DNA of 22,751 nucleotides from RGIG8767 sp964487395 (GTDB taxonomy: Bacteria; Bacillota; Clostridia; Lachnospirales; Lachnospiraceae), in assembly GCA_964487395.1 (NCBI GenBank), contig CAZAQH010000032.1, positions 1-22,751 of the forward strand, given 5' to 3'. Positions 15,299 through 22,751 of this stretch are shown here, in pieces. The position numbers and the translations under genes were made by a program. The first letter of the stretch is position 1, and every line of letters begins with the position of its first letter. Under the pieces are notes generated by a model. That model made no database searches. It worked only from the letters and a program-made list of their open reading frames with translations, and had not been told where the DNA came from.

Positions 15299-15934
15299 AT
15301 GTATAAAAAAGGAGCGGTTTTTCTAATATTATGTAATATGATTGTTTTAGCTGTCTGTTTTAATTTAAAGAGTATATCTGTTAATCGTCTTGCCAGCAGT
15401 AATTTATTTGAAAGACAAGCATATCAGAGTACGGTAATGGTAGAGGATGAGAAGGTTAAGAAAATACATTTTCTCGGTCGTATGACAAATGAAATATCCA
15501 ACCAGAGAGTGCTGAAGGTTAATGTGATTGAAAAGAAACTTGTAGTTAATGTCAGTGAGGAGGACTATAATAATCTTCTTAAAATTGTAGAGGCGGAAGC
15601 TGGAGGAGAGGATGAAACAGGTAAATTGCTTGTTGCCAATGTTATTATTAACCGCGTTAAGGATGAAGCATTTCCGGATACGGTAACAGAGGTAATATAT
15701 CAGAGGGAAGAGGGTGTTACACAGTTTTCACCCACAAAGGATGGCAGAATGGAAAAAGTTACGGTTAGCGATGAAACAATTGATGTAGTGAAACGAGCCT
15801 TATTGGGCGAGGATGTATCCCAAGGAGCATTGTATTTTGTGTCACGCAAAGCAGCCCAGCCGGAAAAAATGAAATGGTTTGATATTCATTTGACAAAATT
15901 ATTTGCACATGGTGGACATGAATTTTATCTTTAA
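15299..15934 (+). CDS. SleB/CwlJ-type cell wall hydrolase (Hydrolase_2 domain)
   Basis: 211 residues. An N-terminal hydrophobic segment (about 5-23) acts as a signal peptide or membrane anchor. The hydrolase domain covers about 88-211. KIVEAEAGGEDETGKLLVANVIINRV at 95-120 has the expected catalytic Glu (E98) and the helix typical of SleB/CwlJ enzymes, and the C-terminus has AHGGHEFYL. The family cleaves peptidoglycan, classically spore cortex, although many Clostridia carry vegetative or sporulation-associated paralogs. ATG 15299 follows AAAAGAGG and is preferred; an in-frame GTG at 15254 falls in the middle of a palindrome and lacks a ribosome binding site. It is divergent from the AP2-like gene and transcribed towards thrC. 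Confidence 0.9.
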   Translation: MYKKGAVFLILCNMIVLAVCFNLKSISVNRLASSNLFERQAYQSTVMVEDEKVKKIHFLGRMTNEISNQRVLKVNVIEKKLVVNVSEEDYNNLLKIVEAEAGGEDETGKLLVANVIINRVKDEAFPDTVTEVIYQREEGVTQFSPTKDGRMEKVTVSDETIDVVKRALLGEDVSQGALYFVSRKAAQPEKMKWFDIHLTKLFAHGGHEFYL

Positions 15935-16012
15935 AATAAAATATTGAAAAAACAATTGTAATTTTTGATAAAATTGAGTAAAATGTCTTTTAAAAAGTAG
16001 CAATTTCTTGGA

Positions 16013-16046
16013 TTGATTAGGACGCAAAAACATGCTATAATTAGCA
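16013..16046 (+). promoter_or_regulatory. thrC promoter with palindrome over the -10 box
   Basis: TTGATT (16013-16018), 17-bp spacer, TATAAT (16036-16041), with the extended -10 TGC directly in front. The -10 region is embedded in the inverted repeat TGCTA-TAAT-TAGCA (16033-16046), which could be an operator. The transcript should start near 16048, giving a leader of about 30 bases with no room for a T-box or threonine attenuator. Confidence 0.85.
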
Positions 16047-16079
16047 CGATTTTATGAAATAAAAAGACTGGGGATGCAT

Positions 16080-17570
16080 ATGAAAGAGTTATATTATAAA
16101 AGTACGAGAGACAATACTATAAAAGTAAAGGCTTCAGAGGCTATTCTGAAAGGATTGTCAGCAGATGGAGGATTATTTGTTCCAGAGACAATACCCAAGC
16201 TTGATAAAAGCATGAAGGAATTTGCGAAAATGTCATATGCAGAGACCGCATACGAAGTAATGAAGTTATTTTTTACTGACTTTACAGAGGATGAATTAAA
16301 AAATTGTATTCAGTCTGCATATGATGAGAAGTTTGATACTTCTGTTATTGCACCATTGGTAGAAGCAGATGGAGCATATTATCTTGAGCTATTTCATGGA
16401 CCGACGATAGCATTTAAGGATATGGCATTATCTATTTTGCCTCATCTTATGACTACATCAGCCAGAAAAAATGATATTAAGAATGATATCGTTATTTTGA
16501 CGGCCACTTCAGGAGATACCGGAAAAGCAGCACTTGCCGGTTTTGCAGGAGTAAAGGGCACAAAGATTATTGTTTTTTATCCAAAGAATGGAGTAAGCTT
16601 CATACAGGAAAGACAGATGGTTACTCAAAAGGGAGACAATACCTTTGTTGTAGGAATTCATGGTAACTTTGATGATGCCCAGACAGGTGTTAAGAAGATT
16701 TTTTCTGATAAGGAATTTGCCAAGGAACTTGACCAAAAGGGATATCAGTTCTCATCAGCTAATTCTATCAATATAGGAAGACTCGTTCCACAGGTTGTAT
16801 ATTACGTTTATGCATATGCACGTTTATTGGAAGAGGGGAGAATTTCAGATAATGAGCCAATCAATGTGGTAGTTCCGACAGGCAATTTTGGTAATATTTT
16901 AGCAGCATATTTTGCAAAGCATATGGGAGTGCCGATTGCAAAGCTTATATGTGCATCCAATGACAATAAGGTATTATTTGATTTCTTCGAAACAGGAGAA
17001 TACAATAAAAATCGTGAATTTATTTTGACCAGTTCACCGTCGATGGATATTTTGATTTCCAGCAATTTAGAAAGACTTATTTATCTTATTGCAAATGAAG
17101 ACAGTGAGTGGAATAAGCAAAAAATGGAAGAACTTGTTGCCAGTGGCAAATACGAAATCACTCCGGAAATGAGAGAACGGTTATCTGATTTTTATGCTGG
17201 TTTTGCAACAGAAAAAGAGACATCAAATTTAATACATACCTTATATGAGAATACAGGCTATGTATTAGATACACATACGGCAGTTGCCGCAGCAGTTTAT
17301 AGTAAATACAAAAAAGAAACATCTGATCAGACTAAGACAGTTATTGCATCTACTGCAAGTCCTTTCAAGTTTGCAGGAAGTGTCATGGAAGCAATTGAAG
17401 GAAAAAAAGAAACAGAATCTGATTTTGATTTAATTGATCGATTGTCAAAAATTGCAAATGTAGTAATCCCACCGGCAATAGATGAAATTAAGACAGCACC
17501 TGTTTTACATGATTATGTGTGTGAAAAGAATGAAATGAAGCAAGCAGTAAAAGAGTTTTTGCAACTGTAA
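16080..17570 (+). CDS. thrC: Threonine synthase
   Basis: 496 residues. A PLP enzyme converting O-phosphohomoserine to threonine in the cytoplasm. The N-terminal MKELYYKSTRDNT resembles the YYKSTR start typical of the long ThrC class; the PLP lysine is K113 in HGPTIAFKDMAL, and the phosphate-binding loop is TATSGDTGKAAL at 141-152. Later segments FYPKNGVSFIQERQM, SANSINIGRLVPQ and VPTGNFGNILAAYFAK are all family hallmarks, as is the C-terminal ASTASPFKF. ATG 16080 is chosen over ATG 16074 because GGGGA spacing is better for it. It has its own strong promoter. No other threonine-pathway gene is adjacent, so it is probably monocistronic or read with the GGDEF gene 64 bases downstream. Confidence 0.97.
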   Translation: MKELYYKSTRDNTIKVKASEAILKGLSADGGLFVPETIPKLDKSMKEFAKMSYAETAYEVMKLFFTDFTEDELKNCIQSAYDEKFDTSVIAPLVEADGAYYLELFHGPTIAFKDMALSILPHLMTTSARKNDIKNDIVILTATSGDTGKAALAGFAGVKGTKIIVFYPKNGVSFIQERQMVTQKGDNTFVVGIHGNFDDAQTGVKKIFSDKEFAKELDQKGYQFSSANSINIGRLVPQVVYYVYAYARLLEEGRISDNEPINVVVPTGNFGNILAAYFAKHMGVPIAKLICASNDNKVLFDFFETGEYNKNREFILTSSPSMDILISSNLERLIYLIANEDSEWNKQKMEELVASGKYEITPEMRERLSDFYAGFATEKETSNLIHTLYENTGYVLDTHTAVAAAVYSKYKKETSDQTKTVIASTASPFKFAGSVMEAIEGKKETESDFDLIDRLSKIANVVIPPAIDEIKTAPVLHDYVCEKNEMKQAVKEFLQL

Positions 17571-17634
17571 ACCTTTACAATAAATTCTATATTGACTTTT
17601 AGGTTGGGGAGCCGGAGCCAATAAAGGGGTAATT
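17566..17634 (+). promoter_or_regulatory. thrC-GGDEF intergenic region: palindrome and GC-rich tandem repeat
   Basis: TGTAAA-CC-TTTACA (17566-17579) is a perfect inverted repeat over the thrC stop codon, with no T run, so not a terminator. TTGACT at 17592-17597 has no -10 box at a normal distance. GGAGCC is repeated in tandem at 17608-17619, an unusually GC-rich patch just before the AAAGGGG ribosome binding site. No known riboswitch was recognised. Confidence 0.3.
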
Positions 17635-18984
17635 ATGAAAGAAAAAAAAGTTATATTTGTGTTGAACAACTGTAAAGAGGATGGAAAATTAACGCAGATT
17701 TTATCAAATGATTATATTGTTAGTGAATGTGATATAGAGTGTTTTGAAAAATGTGAATTTGATAAAAAAGCAGTGGATTTAATTTTATTAAATACCAGTA
17801 ATGAATTGTCAGACAGTATTGTAGTATTGGAAAACCTCATTAAAAAAGAAGGAATCAAGAATATTCCGGTCATTCTACTTGCTGATGACGAGGAAAATGA
17901 TGCAGAGGTTATGGCATTGCAGATTGGTGCAATGGATTATCTTAGTAAGCCATATAAAAAAGCAGTTCTTTTAGGAAGAATTGAAAAGGCGATTGCAATT
18001 AGTGAAAGCAAAGAACGGTTGATTAAATCCGCTAATAAAGATATGCTAACTGGATTGTGGAATCGTAACTACATTGAGAATTATATTCGAAACTTTTCAC
18101 AAAATGAATGTGGAAAAGGTGTATTTATGCTCCTGGATATGGATAATTTTAAAGGAGTAAATGATACATTTGGTCATGCAATTGGCGATCAGGTTTTAAT
18201 GCAAATATCGGAAGCATTAAAATGTGAATTGAATACAGACAGTATATTGTGCCGTATTGGTGGAGATGAGTTTATAATTTTTATGAATGAAGATGTAGAT
18301 GCTGCCAAAGTAAGAGTATTAGCAGATAGAATTTTAGACTGTGTAGAAGACACCCTAAAAGACATTTTAAATGATAAGATTAATGTTTCAATTTCCATTG
18401 GAATAGCTGGTTTTCCAGAAGATGGAGAAGATTTTAAAACTTTATATTCCAATGCCGATAAAGCGTTATATCATGTGAAGCAAAACGGTAAAAGAGGTTT
18501 TCATTTTTATCGTGAGAAAAATACATATTCAATTAAATATCATCCGGAAAAAAATGCAATTGATATTGATGAGTTAAGAGAGTACATAAAAGAAACGACT
18601 AAGACATGCGGGGCATATACCGTTCGTTATGATGGTTTTAAAAGAATATACCAGTTTATTTTAAGATGTATTGAACGAACAGGACAGGATGTTCAAATTC
18701 TAATTTTTACAGCTCAGACTGATGAGTGGAATCAGATGGCGAATGAGGAGATGGATGAATCTATTACCTTATTAGAACAATGCGTCAGCCGTCTGCTTCG
18801 TAAAGGCGATGTGGTATCCAAATATAGTAATTCGCAGGTCATTGTTATATTAATGGACTCGAATTTAGATAACGGAAAAAAAGTGGCAGAAAGAATCAAG
18901 AAATTTTGGCAGAAAAAGAATAAAATAGATAAGTTTTCAGTGTCATATAGTATTGAATCTGTAGACAGAAAGAAATTATTCTAG
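17635..18984 (+). CDS. Pseudo-receiver / GGDEF diguanylate cyclase / degenerate GGDEF protein
   Basis: 449 residues, three domains. Residues about 5-122 have the receiver fold (VDLILLN, NIPVILLADDEE, GAMDYLSKPYKKAVLLGRI), but the phosphoacceptor Asp is N53 and the N-terminal acidic pair is N11-N12, so phosphorylation by the usual route is unlikely. Residues about 130-292 form a GGDEF domain with DMLTGLWNRNYIENYI, the metal ligand D168 in LLDMDNFK, and an intact IGGDEF at 208-213; no Arg of the inhibitory RxxD site is visible ahead of it. Residues about 318-440 look like a second, degenerate GGDEF, with KYSNSQVIVIL where RYGGDEFVVLL would be expected. It should make cyclic di-GMP from two GTP. 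AAAGGGG precedes ATG 17635. A bidirectional terminator follows. Confidence 0.88.
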   Translation: MKEKKVIFVLNNCKEDGKLTQILSNDYIVSECDIECFEKCEFDKKAVDLILLNTSNELSDSIVVLENLIKKEGIKNIPVILLADDEENDAEVMALQIGAMDYLSKPYKKAVLLGRIEKAIAISESKERLIKSANKDMLTGLWNRNYIENYIRNFSQNECGKGVFMLLDMDNFKGVNDTFGHAIGDQVLMQISEALKCELNTDSILCRIGGDEFIIFMNEDVDAAKVRVLADRILDCVEDTLKDILNDKINVSISIGIAGFPEDGEDFKTLYSNADKALYHVKQNGKRGFHFYREKNTYSIKYHPEKNAIDIDELREYIKETTKTCGAYTVRYDGFKRIYQFILRCIERTGQDVQILIFTAQTDEWNQMANEEMDESITLLEQCVSRLLRKGDVVSKYSNSQVIVILMDSNLDNGKKVAERIKKFWQKKNKIDKFSVSYSIESVDRKKLF

Positions 18985-19028
18985 AATAAAAGCCATTTGA
19001 TAGAAGCATCTATCAAATGGCTTATTTT
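18985..19028 (+). terminator. Bidirectional terminator between the GGDEF gene and citrate synthase
   Basis: A perfect 15-bp stem AAGCCATTTGATAGA / TCTATCAAATGGCTT (18990-19004 with 19009-19023), loop AGCA, followed by ATTTT on the plus strand and TTTTATT on the minus strand. It serves both convergent genes; the citrate synthase stop codon sits on its right edge. Confidence 0.93.
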
Positions 19029-20391
19029 AACGTTTAATAATATCAGTATAGGAACGGTCTGCACATATCGACTTATAAGCAGGTCGTATTATTTTACCGT
19101 TATTAGCAAGTTCTTCTAAGCGATGAGCACTCCAGCCGACAATCCTTGCCATTGCAAAGATAGGAGTATATAGTTCGTTGGGAAGTCCCAGCATCTTATA
19201 AACAAATCCGGAGTAAAAATCGACATTTATGCTGACACCTTTGTAGATCTGACGTTCTTCTTCGATAATTTTAGGGGCAAGACGTTCTACTGTGGAATAT
19301 AATTGGAATTCCTGTTGCAATCCCTTTTCAATAGAAAGACTTTCTACAAATTGTTTGAAGATAACGGCACGTGGATCTGATTTGGAATATACAGCATGAC
19401 CGACACCATAAATAAGCCCGGTGTGATCAAAGGCTTCTTTGTGTAAAAGCTTACGAAGGTATTCCCCAATAGCTTCTTCATCATTCCAATCACTGATTTC
19501 TTTCATCATATCATCAAACATCTGAACCACTTTAATGTTGGCACCACCATGACGCGGACCTTTTAAAGAACCAATTGCTGCCGCCATAACAGAGTAAGTG
19601 TCTGTCAAAGAAGAGGTAACAACATGTGTTGTAAAGGAAGAATTGTTACCGCCACCATGCTCCATATGTAAAACAAGTGCAATGTCAAGGATTTTGGCTT
19701 CTAATTCGGTATAAGAACTGTCAGGTCTTAAAATATGTAATATATTTTCAGCCATGGACAGACTTGCAACTGGTTGATGGATAAATAAACTGTTACCATC
19801 ATGATAATGACTATATGCCTGATAACCATAAATAGATAACATGGGGAAAAGACTAATTAACTGCAGACATTGACGTAACACATTGGGAAGTGAAGTGTCA
19901 TCTGCAAAATCATCATAGGAATATAAAGTAAGGACACTTCTTGCAAGTGTATTCATCATATCCTTACTGGGTGCTTTCATAATAATATCTCGGACAAAGC
20001 TTGTGGGCAGGGAACGATAGTAAGACAGAAGTGCACTGAAATCTTTTAATTCTTGATTATTGGGTAATTTATCAAATAATAGAAGATAGGTAACTTCATC
20101 AAAACCAAAGCGGTTTTCCTTTGAAAAGCCGTCAACTAAATCGCGCACATTATATCCACGGTAAAATAAGTTCCCGTGAGCAGGAACGGCAACGCCATCA
20201 ACTATTTTTGTCGCACGCACATCTGAAATGTTGGTAAGACCGGCAAGGACTCCTTTTCCATTCAAATCGCGAAGACCTCTTTTTACCTTATAACGGGTAA
20301 AAAGCTCGGAGTCAATAATTCCGGCCTTCTCGCTTAAGGAAGCTAGCCTTATGATATCTGGTGTAATTTCTGAGTATATATTATTTTCCAA
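19027..20391 (-). CDS. gltA: Citrate synthase (citrate/2-methylcitrate synthase family)
   Basis: 454 residues. Condenses oxaloacetate with acetyl-CoA. Catalytic residues by family comparison: H281 in GPRHGGAN, H332 in GVGHAVYSKSDPRA and D391 in NVDFYSGFVY; the substrate loop MEHGGGNNSSF at 243-253 is also present. The N-terminal 40 residues precede the core motif RGLRDLNGKGVLAGLT. The start codon is TTG at 20391, preceded on the minus strand by GGCGGAG at a good distance; there is no ATG between that point and the conserved core, so TTG is well supported. Citrate versus 2-methylcitrate specificity cannot be told from sequence. No aconitase or isocitrate dehydrogenase is adjacent. It has its own minus-strand promoter and is divergent from pepP. 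Confidence 0.95.
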   Translation of the reverse strand: MENNIYSEITPDIIRLASLSEKAGIIDSELFTRYKVKRGLRDLNGKGVLAGLTNISDVRATKIVDGVAVPAHGNLFYRGYNVRDLVDGFSKENRFGFDEVTYLLLFDKLPNNQELKDFSALLSYYRSLPTSFVRDIIMKAPSKDMMNTLARSVLTLYSYDDFADDTSLPNVLRQCLQLISLFPMLSIYGYQAYSHYHDGNSLFIHQPVASLSMAENILHILRPDSSYTELEAKILDIALVLHMEHGGGNNSSFTTHVVTSSLTDTYSVMAAAIGSLKGPRHGGANIKVVQMFDDMMKEISDWNDEEAIGEYLRKLLHKEAFDHTGLIYGVGHAVYSKSDPRAVIFKQFVESLSIEKGLQQEFQLYSTVERLAPKIIEEERQIYKGVSINVDFYSGFVYKMLGLPNELYTPIFAMARIVGWSAHRLEELANNGKIIRPAYKSICADRSYTDIIKR

Positions 20392-20423
20392 TTATATCTC
20401 CGCCTTTCTAACAATATACATTA

Positions 20424-20453
20424 ATAATAACATGAAAATTAGAATCATTACAA
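20424..20453 (-). promoter_or_regulatory. Citrate synthase promoter (minus strand)
   Basis: Read on the minus strand: TTGTAA (20448-20453), 18-bp spacer, TATTAT (20424-20429), with a TG extension giving TGTTATTAT. It lies 33 bases before the TTG start. Confidence 0.6.
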
Positions 20454-20498
20454 GAAAAAGTGATGATTTAAGAAACTTTTAACACTTTGTTCGATTAG

Positions 20499-20529
20499 TT
20501 GAATAAAGAGTAGTAAAATATGCTATGAT
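20499..20529 (+). promoter_or_regulatory. pepP promoter
   Basis: TTGAAT (20499-20504), 19-bp spacer, TATGAT (20524-20529) with extended TGC. The spacer is longer than ideal, but the extended -10 is good. The predicted leader is about 50 bases. This and the minus-strand promoter account for most of the 195-bp gap. Confidence 0.6.
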
Positions 20530-20586
20530 ATTAGATAATGTTCAAAAAAATGTCGAATTGTTCTAAAATATAAAAGGAGTATTGCT

Positions 20587-22395
20587 ATGAATGAGACAAT
20601 TATTGCAAGAATATCCGCATTAAGAATGAAAATGAAAGAAAATGGAATTGATTTTTATATGATTCCAACATCTGATTATCACAATTCGGAATATGTGGCT
20701 GATTTTTTCAAAACAAGGGAATTTTTCAGCAACTTTACTGGTTCTAATGGAACGCTTTTGGTATCTATGCAGGAAGCTTTTTTGTGGACAGATGGCAGAT
20801 ATTTTATTCAGGCAGAGAAGGAACTTAGGGGTACCGGAATAACACTGATGAAAATAGGTGAGACTAACGTTCCTACAATTGCAGAATATCTGTCAAAACA
20901 TATGGATGAAAAACAGACGTTAGGATTTGATGGAAAAGTTTGTAATGTAAATTATATAGAAAATATAAAACAAAAATATGAACAAGAAAGAAATGGGATG
21001 ACTTGCAATCTTTGTTATAAGGAAGATTTGGCGGCAAAAATCTGGACTGACAGACCTACACTGCCACATAATAAAGTGCAGGTTCTTCCGGTCAAATATC
21101 ATGGGAATGATTTAGAACAAAAATTAAAAATGATTCGAAGTGTTATGAAGCAAAAAAAGGCAGGTCATTTTTTCCTTAGCAAGCTTGATGATATTATGTG
21201 GCTGTACAATATAAGAGGATGTGATGTTATGTGCAATCCCGTTACATTATCTTATGCATTTATTACAGAGGATAAGAACTATTTATTTATACAGCAGGAG
21301 GCTTTAAGTCGGGAATTTGAAAAATATGCCAAAGAAAATGATATAGAACTTAAAAACTACTCAGATGTTTTTGAATTTTTAGAGACATATGCTTACAGTG
21401 GAAGCGTAATCTTTGATAAAAACGAAACAAGTTACTACGCCTATGATGTAATTAAAAAAAGAACGGATGTTATTTTTTCTTTTAATCTTACAGAATTGCC
21501 CAAAGCAATAAAAAATGAAACAGAGATTTCAAAAATGAAGGAGTATTATCTGTTAGACAGTGTGGCAGTTTGCAAATTCATATATTGGCTTAAACATACC
21601 AAAGAGGATATAACGGAAATGAAGGCAGCCGCATATTTGGATGAATTAAGAAGTAAGATAAAGGATTTTAGAGGGCTTTCATTTCCGACAATCAGTGCAT
21701 ATGGAGAAAATGCTGCCATGATGCATTATGAGGCAAATAAAAAAAGTAACAGTAAGGTGTTGCACAAAGGGTTTTTACTTGTGGATTCGGGCGGTCAATA
21801 TCTTGGTGCGACAACAGATGTAACAAGAACTATCTGCATGGGACCGGTGTCGGATGAAGAGAAGAAGTGTTTTAGTTTGGTGCTATCGGGTATGCTTCAA
21901 TTGATGAATGCTACGTTTTTATATGGATGTACGGGACGTAATCTTGATATTTTAGCAAGAATTCCATTATGGAACGAATTAATGGATTATAAATGTGGTA
22001 CCGGTCATGGAGTAGGGTGTTTTTTGAATGTACATGAAGGCCCACAGAACATTAGCTGGAAATACACAAAAAATAAAGAAGAAACTATCTTAGAAGAGGG
22101 AATGACGGTAACGGATGAGCCGGGAGTATATATAGAAGGTAAATTTGGTATTCGAACGGAAAATGTTCTTCTTGTAATAAAGAAAGGCAATAGTACGGAT
22201 GGACAGTTTATGGGATTTGTACCGTTAACTTATGTGCCGATTGACTTAGAGGGGATAGATATCAGCTTTATAAATGAAGAAAATGTAGAACGATTAAATG
22301 AGTATCACGCGAAGGTTTACAAAAAAATATCACCGTATTTGGAAAAAGAAGAAAAAATCTGGTTAGATAGTGTAACAAAAACATTAAAGAAATAA
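20587..22395 (+). CDS. pepP: Xaa-Pro aminopeptidase, long form (M24B, APP-like)
   Basis: 602 residues. Removes N-terminal residues linked to proline from peptides, in the cytoplasm (no signal peptide). Two creatinase-like N-terminal domains (about 1-150 and 155-300) are followed by the pita-bread metallopeptidase domain (about 310-535) and an M24_C tail (about 540-600). The dimetal ligands are all present: D400 (LVDSGG), D411 (TTDVTR), H474 (GTGHGVG), E511 (TDEPGVY) and E525 (RTENVLL), together with the shuttle histidines H380 (MMHYEA) and H483 (NVHEGP). Its three-domain architecture matches eukaryotic-type APP1 and its bacterial relatives rather than the roughly 440-residue E. coli PepP. AAAGGAG precedes ATG 20587. 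It has its own promoter and probably forms a single-gene unit. Confidence 0.95.
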   Translation: MNETIIARISALRMKMKENGIDFYMIPTSDYHNSEYVADFFKTREFFSNFTGSNGTLLVSMQEAFLWTDGRYFIQAEKELRGTGITLMKIGETNVPTIAEYLSKHMDEKQTLGFDGKVCNVNYIENIKQKYEQERNGMTCNLCYKEDLAAKIWTDRPTLPHNKVQVLPVKYHGNDLEQKLKMIRSVMKQKKAGHFFLSKLDDIMWLYNIRGCDVMCNPVTLSYAFITEDKNYLFIQQEALSREFEKYAKENDIELKNYSDVFEFLETYAYSGSVIFDKNETSYYAYDVIKKRTDVIFSFNLTELPKAIKNETEISKMKEYYLLDSVAVCKFIYWLKHTKEDITEMKAAAYLDELRSKIKDFRGLSFPTISAYGENAAMMHYEANKKSNSKVLHKGFLLVDSGGQYLGATTDVTRTICMGPVSDEEKKCFSLVLSGMLQLMNATFLYGCTGRNLDILARIPLWNELMDYKCGTGHGVGCFLNVHEGPQNISWKYTKNKEETILEEGMTVTDEPGVYIEGKFGIRTENVLLVIKKGNSTDGQFMGFVPLTYVPIDLEGIDISFINEENVERLNEYHAKVYKKISPYLEKEEKIWLDSVTKTLKK

Positions 22396-22427
22396 CGAAA
22401 AACTGTTTTAAAAGTTTTGTGAAATGA

Positions 22428-22539
22428 TTGACATTTAAAAGTCCATCTGCCATAATAAAACATGGTGTACGAGGTACACTCACAAGGAAAGTACCGTTTT
22501 TACGGTGTTAAATATATTTAATTTTAAGGAGGACGACAT
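22428..22539 (+). promoter_or_regulatory. Near-consensus promoter and hairpin-containing leader
   Basis: Perfect -35 TTGACA (22428-22433), 17-bp spacer, CATAAT (22451-22456) with an extended TGC. Transcription should begin near 22463. The leader opens almost at once with the hairpin GTGTAC-GAG-GTACAC (22465-22479), then ACCGT-TTTT-ACGGT (22493-22506), then a strong AAGGAGG (22526-22532) before the ATG. A 5'-terminal hairpin of this kind often stabilises mRNA, so high expression is expected. No known riboswitch was recognised. Confidence 0.8.
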
Positions 22540-22751
22540 ATGTCAACAAAAGCGTATTATCCAATTTCTGAAATTGGAGCTGGCAAGGTAGGATTTTCAA
22601 AGACACGTTCTATCATCGAAGCACCTTTTTACGGAAACAACGTAGTAAAAGTTAACACATTAAAAGAAGCTTATGAATTAGCTAAAAATTCACCGGGAAC
22701 AATCGTTACCGATATGCCCGTTTTAAGAGGTGAGGAGTTTGGTCTTGAGAA
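22540..22751 (+). CDS. Unidentified protein, N-terminal 70 residues (3' truncated by window)
   Basis: ATG 22540 follows a strong AAGGAGG 7 bases upstream and a near-consensus promoter. The reading frame stays open to the edge. The visible N-terminus begins MSTKAYYPISEIGAGKVG and later has RSIIEAPFYGNN and GTIVTDMPVLRGEEFGL. It has no signal peptide or membrane segment. I do not recognise the family from this fragment. Codon choice (AAC, ATC, GAA, CGT) and expression signals suggest an abundant cytoplasmic, perhaps metabolic, protein; that is inference only. Confidence 0.8.
   Translation, partial: MSTKAYYPISEIGAGKVGFSKTRSIIEAPFYGNNVVKVNTLKEAYELAKNSPGTIVTDMPVLRGEEFGLE

Noticed and set aside
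16020..16048. GGACGCAAAA-like string resembling part of a cyclic di-GMP riboswitch upstream of thrC
   Set aside because: It lies in the spacer of the thrC promoter, before the transcription start, and none of the rest of the riboswitch core is present.
17592..17620. Promoter for the GGDEF gene starting at TTGACT
   Set aside because: No -10-like hexamer occurs 15-20 bp downstream; the sequence there is GC-rich.
22399..22424. AAAACT ... AGTTTT hairpin as a pepP terminator
   Set aside because: Six A/T-dominated pairs with no T run after them; too weak to claim.

Overview
The window looks like the chromosome of a low-GC anaerobic Clostridium-class Firmicute, most likely in or near the Lachnospiraceae. 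This is inferred from the AT-rich base composition, strong purine-rich ribosome binding sites, the rnfCDGEAB gene order, the cmk-ispH-S1 cluster and a GH25/SleB cell-wall gene pair. No rRNA, tRNA, CRISPR array, insertion sequence or prophage module was seen. Coding density is high and no gap without a gene exceeds 300 bases; the largest, about 195 bp at 20392-20586, holds two divergent promoters.

Layout. (1) 1-536: 3' end of an oxaloacetate decarboxylase alpha-type carboxyltransferase gene, closed by a strong terminator. (2) 593-6889: a tightly packed seven-gene + strand unit: TetR regulator, RpiR regulator, BaiN/HI0933-type flavoprotein, cmk, ispH, four-domain S1 protein, cheR. It has an extended -10 promoter with an operator-like palindrome and ends at a hairpin terminator. 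(3) 6895-7998 (-): a YprB-type DEDD exonuclease converging on that terminator. (4) 8146-13227: a complete Rnf operon (rnfC, D, G, E, A, B), a ferredoxin:NAD+ oxidoreductase that pumps Na+ or H+, followed 22 bp later by a membrane-anchored GH25 lysozyme (13250-14344). (5) 14329-15135 (-): a protein with two AP2-like domains around an HNH-like core that has lost its catalytic His. It overlaps the lysozyme gene tail-to-tail and is divergent from a SleB/CwlJ-type hydrolase (15299-15934). (6) 16080-17570: threonine synthase with a textbook promoter. (7) 17635-18984: a pseudo-receiver/GGDEF/degenerate-GGDEF protein. (8) 19027-20391 (-): citrate synthase, sharing a bidirectional terminator with the GGDEF gene. 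(9) 20587-22395: long-form Xaa-Pro aminopeptidase. (10) From 22540: the start of an unrecognised gene behind a near-consensus promoter and a hairpin-containing leader.

How the genes may work together. The OadA-type enzyme and Rnf both belong to membrane bioenergetics in anaerobes and may share a sodium gradient; this is inferred, because the decarboxylase beta/gamma subunits are not in the window. cmk, ispH and the S1 protein form a conserved housekeeping cluster (nucleotide, isoprenoid, translation). The GH25 and SleB-type enzymes flank the AP2-like gene, which makes a local link between that possible DNA-binding protein and wall remodelling conceivable but unproven.

Nothing here is an obvious large undescribed system. 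The best leads are the AP2/dead-HNH/AP2 protein with its palindrome-rich divergent promoter, the cysteine-rich tail on RnfE, the tandem GGDEF protein with a non-phosphorylatable receiver, the regulator-headed cmk-ispH-S1-cheR operon, and the unidentified, apparently strongly expressed gene at the right edge.
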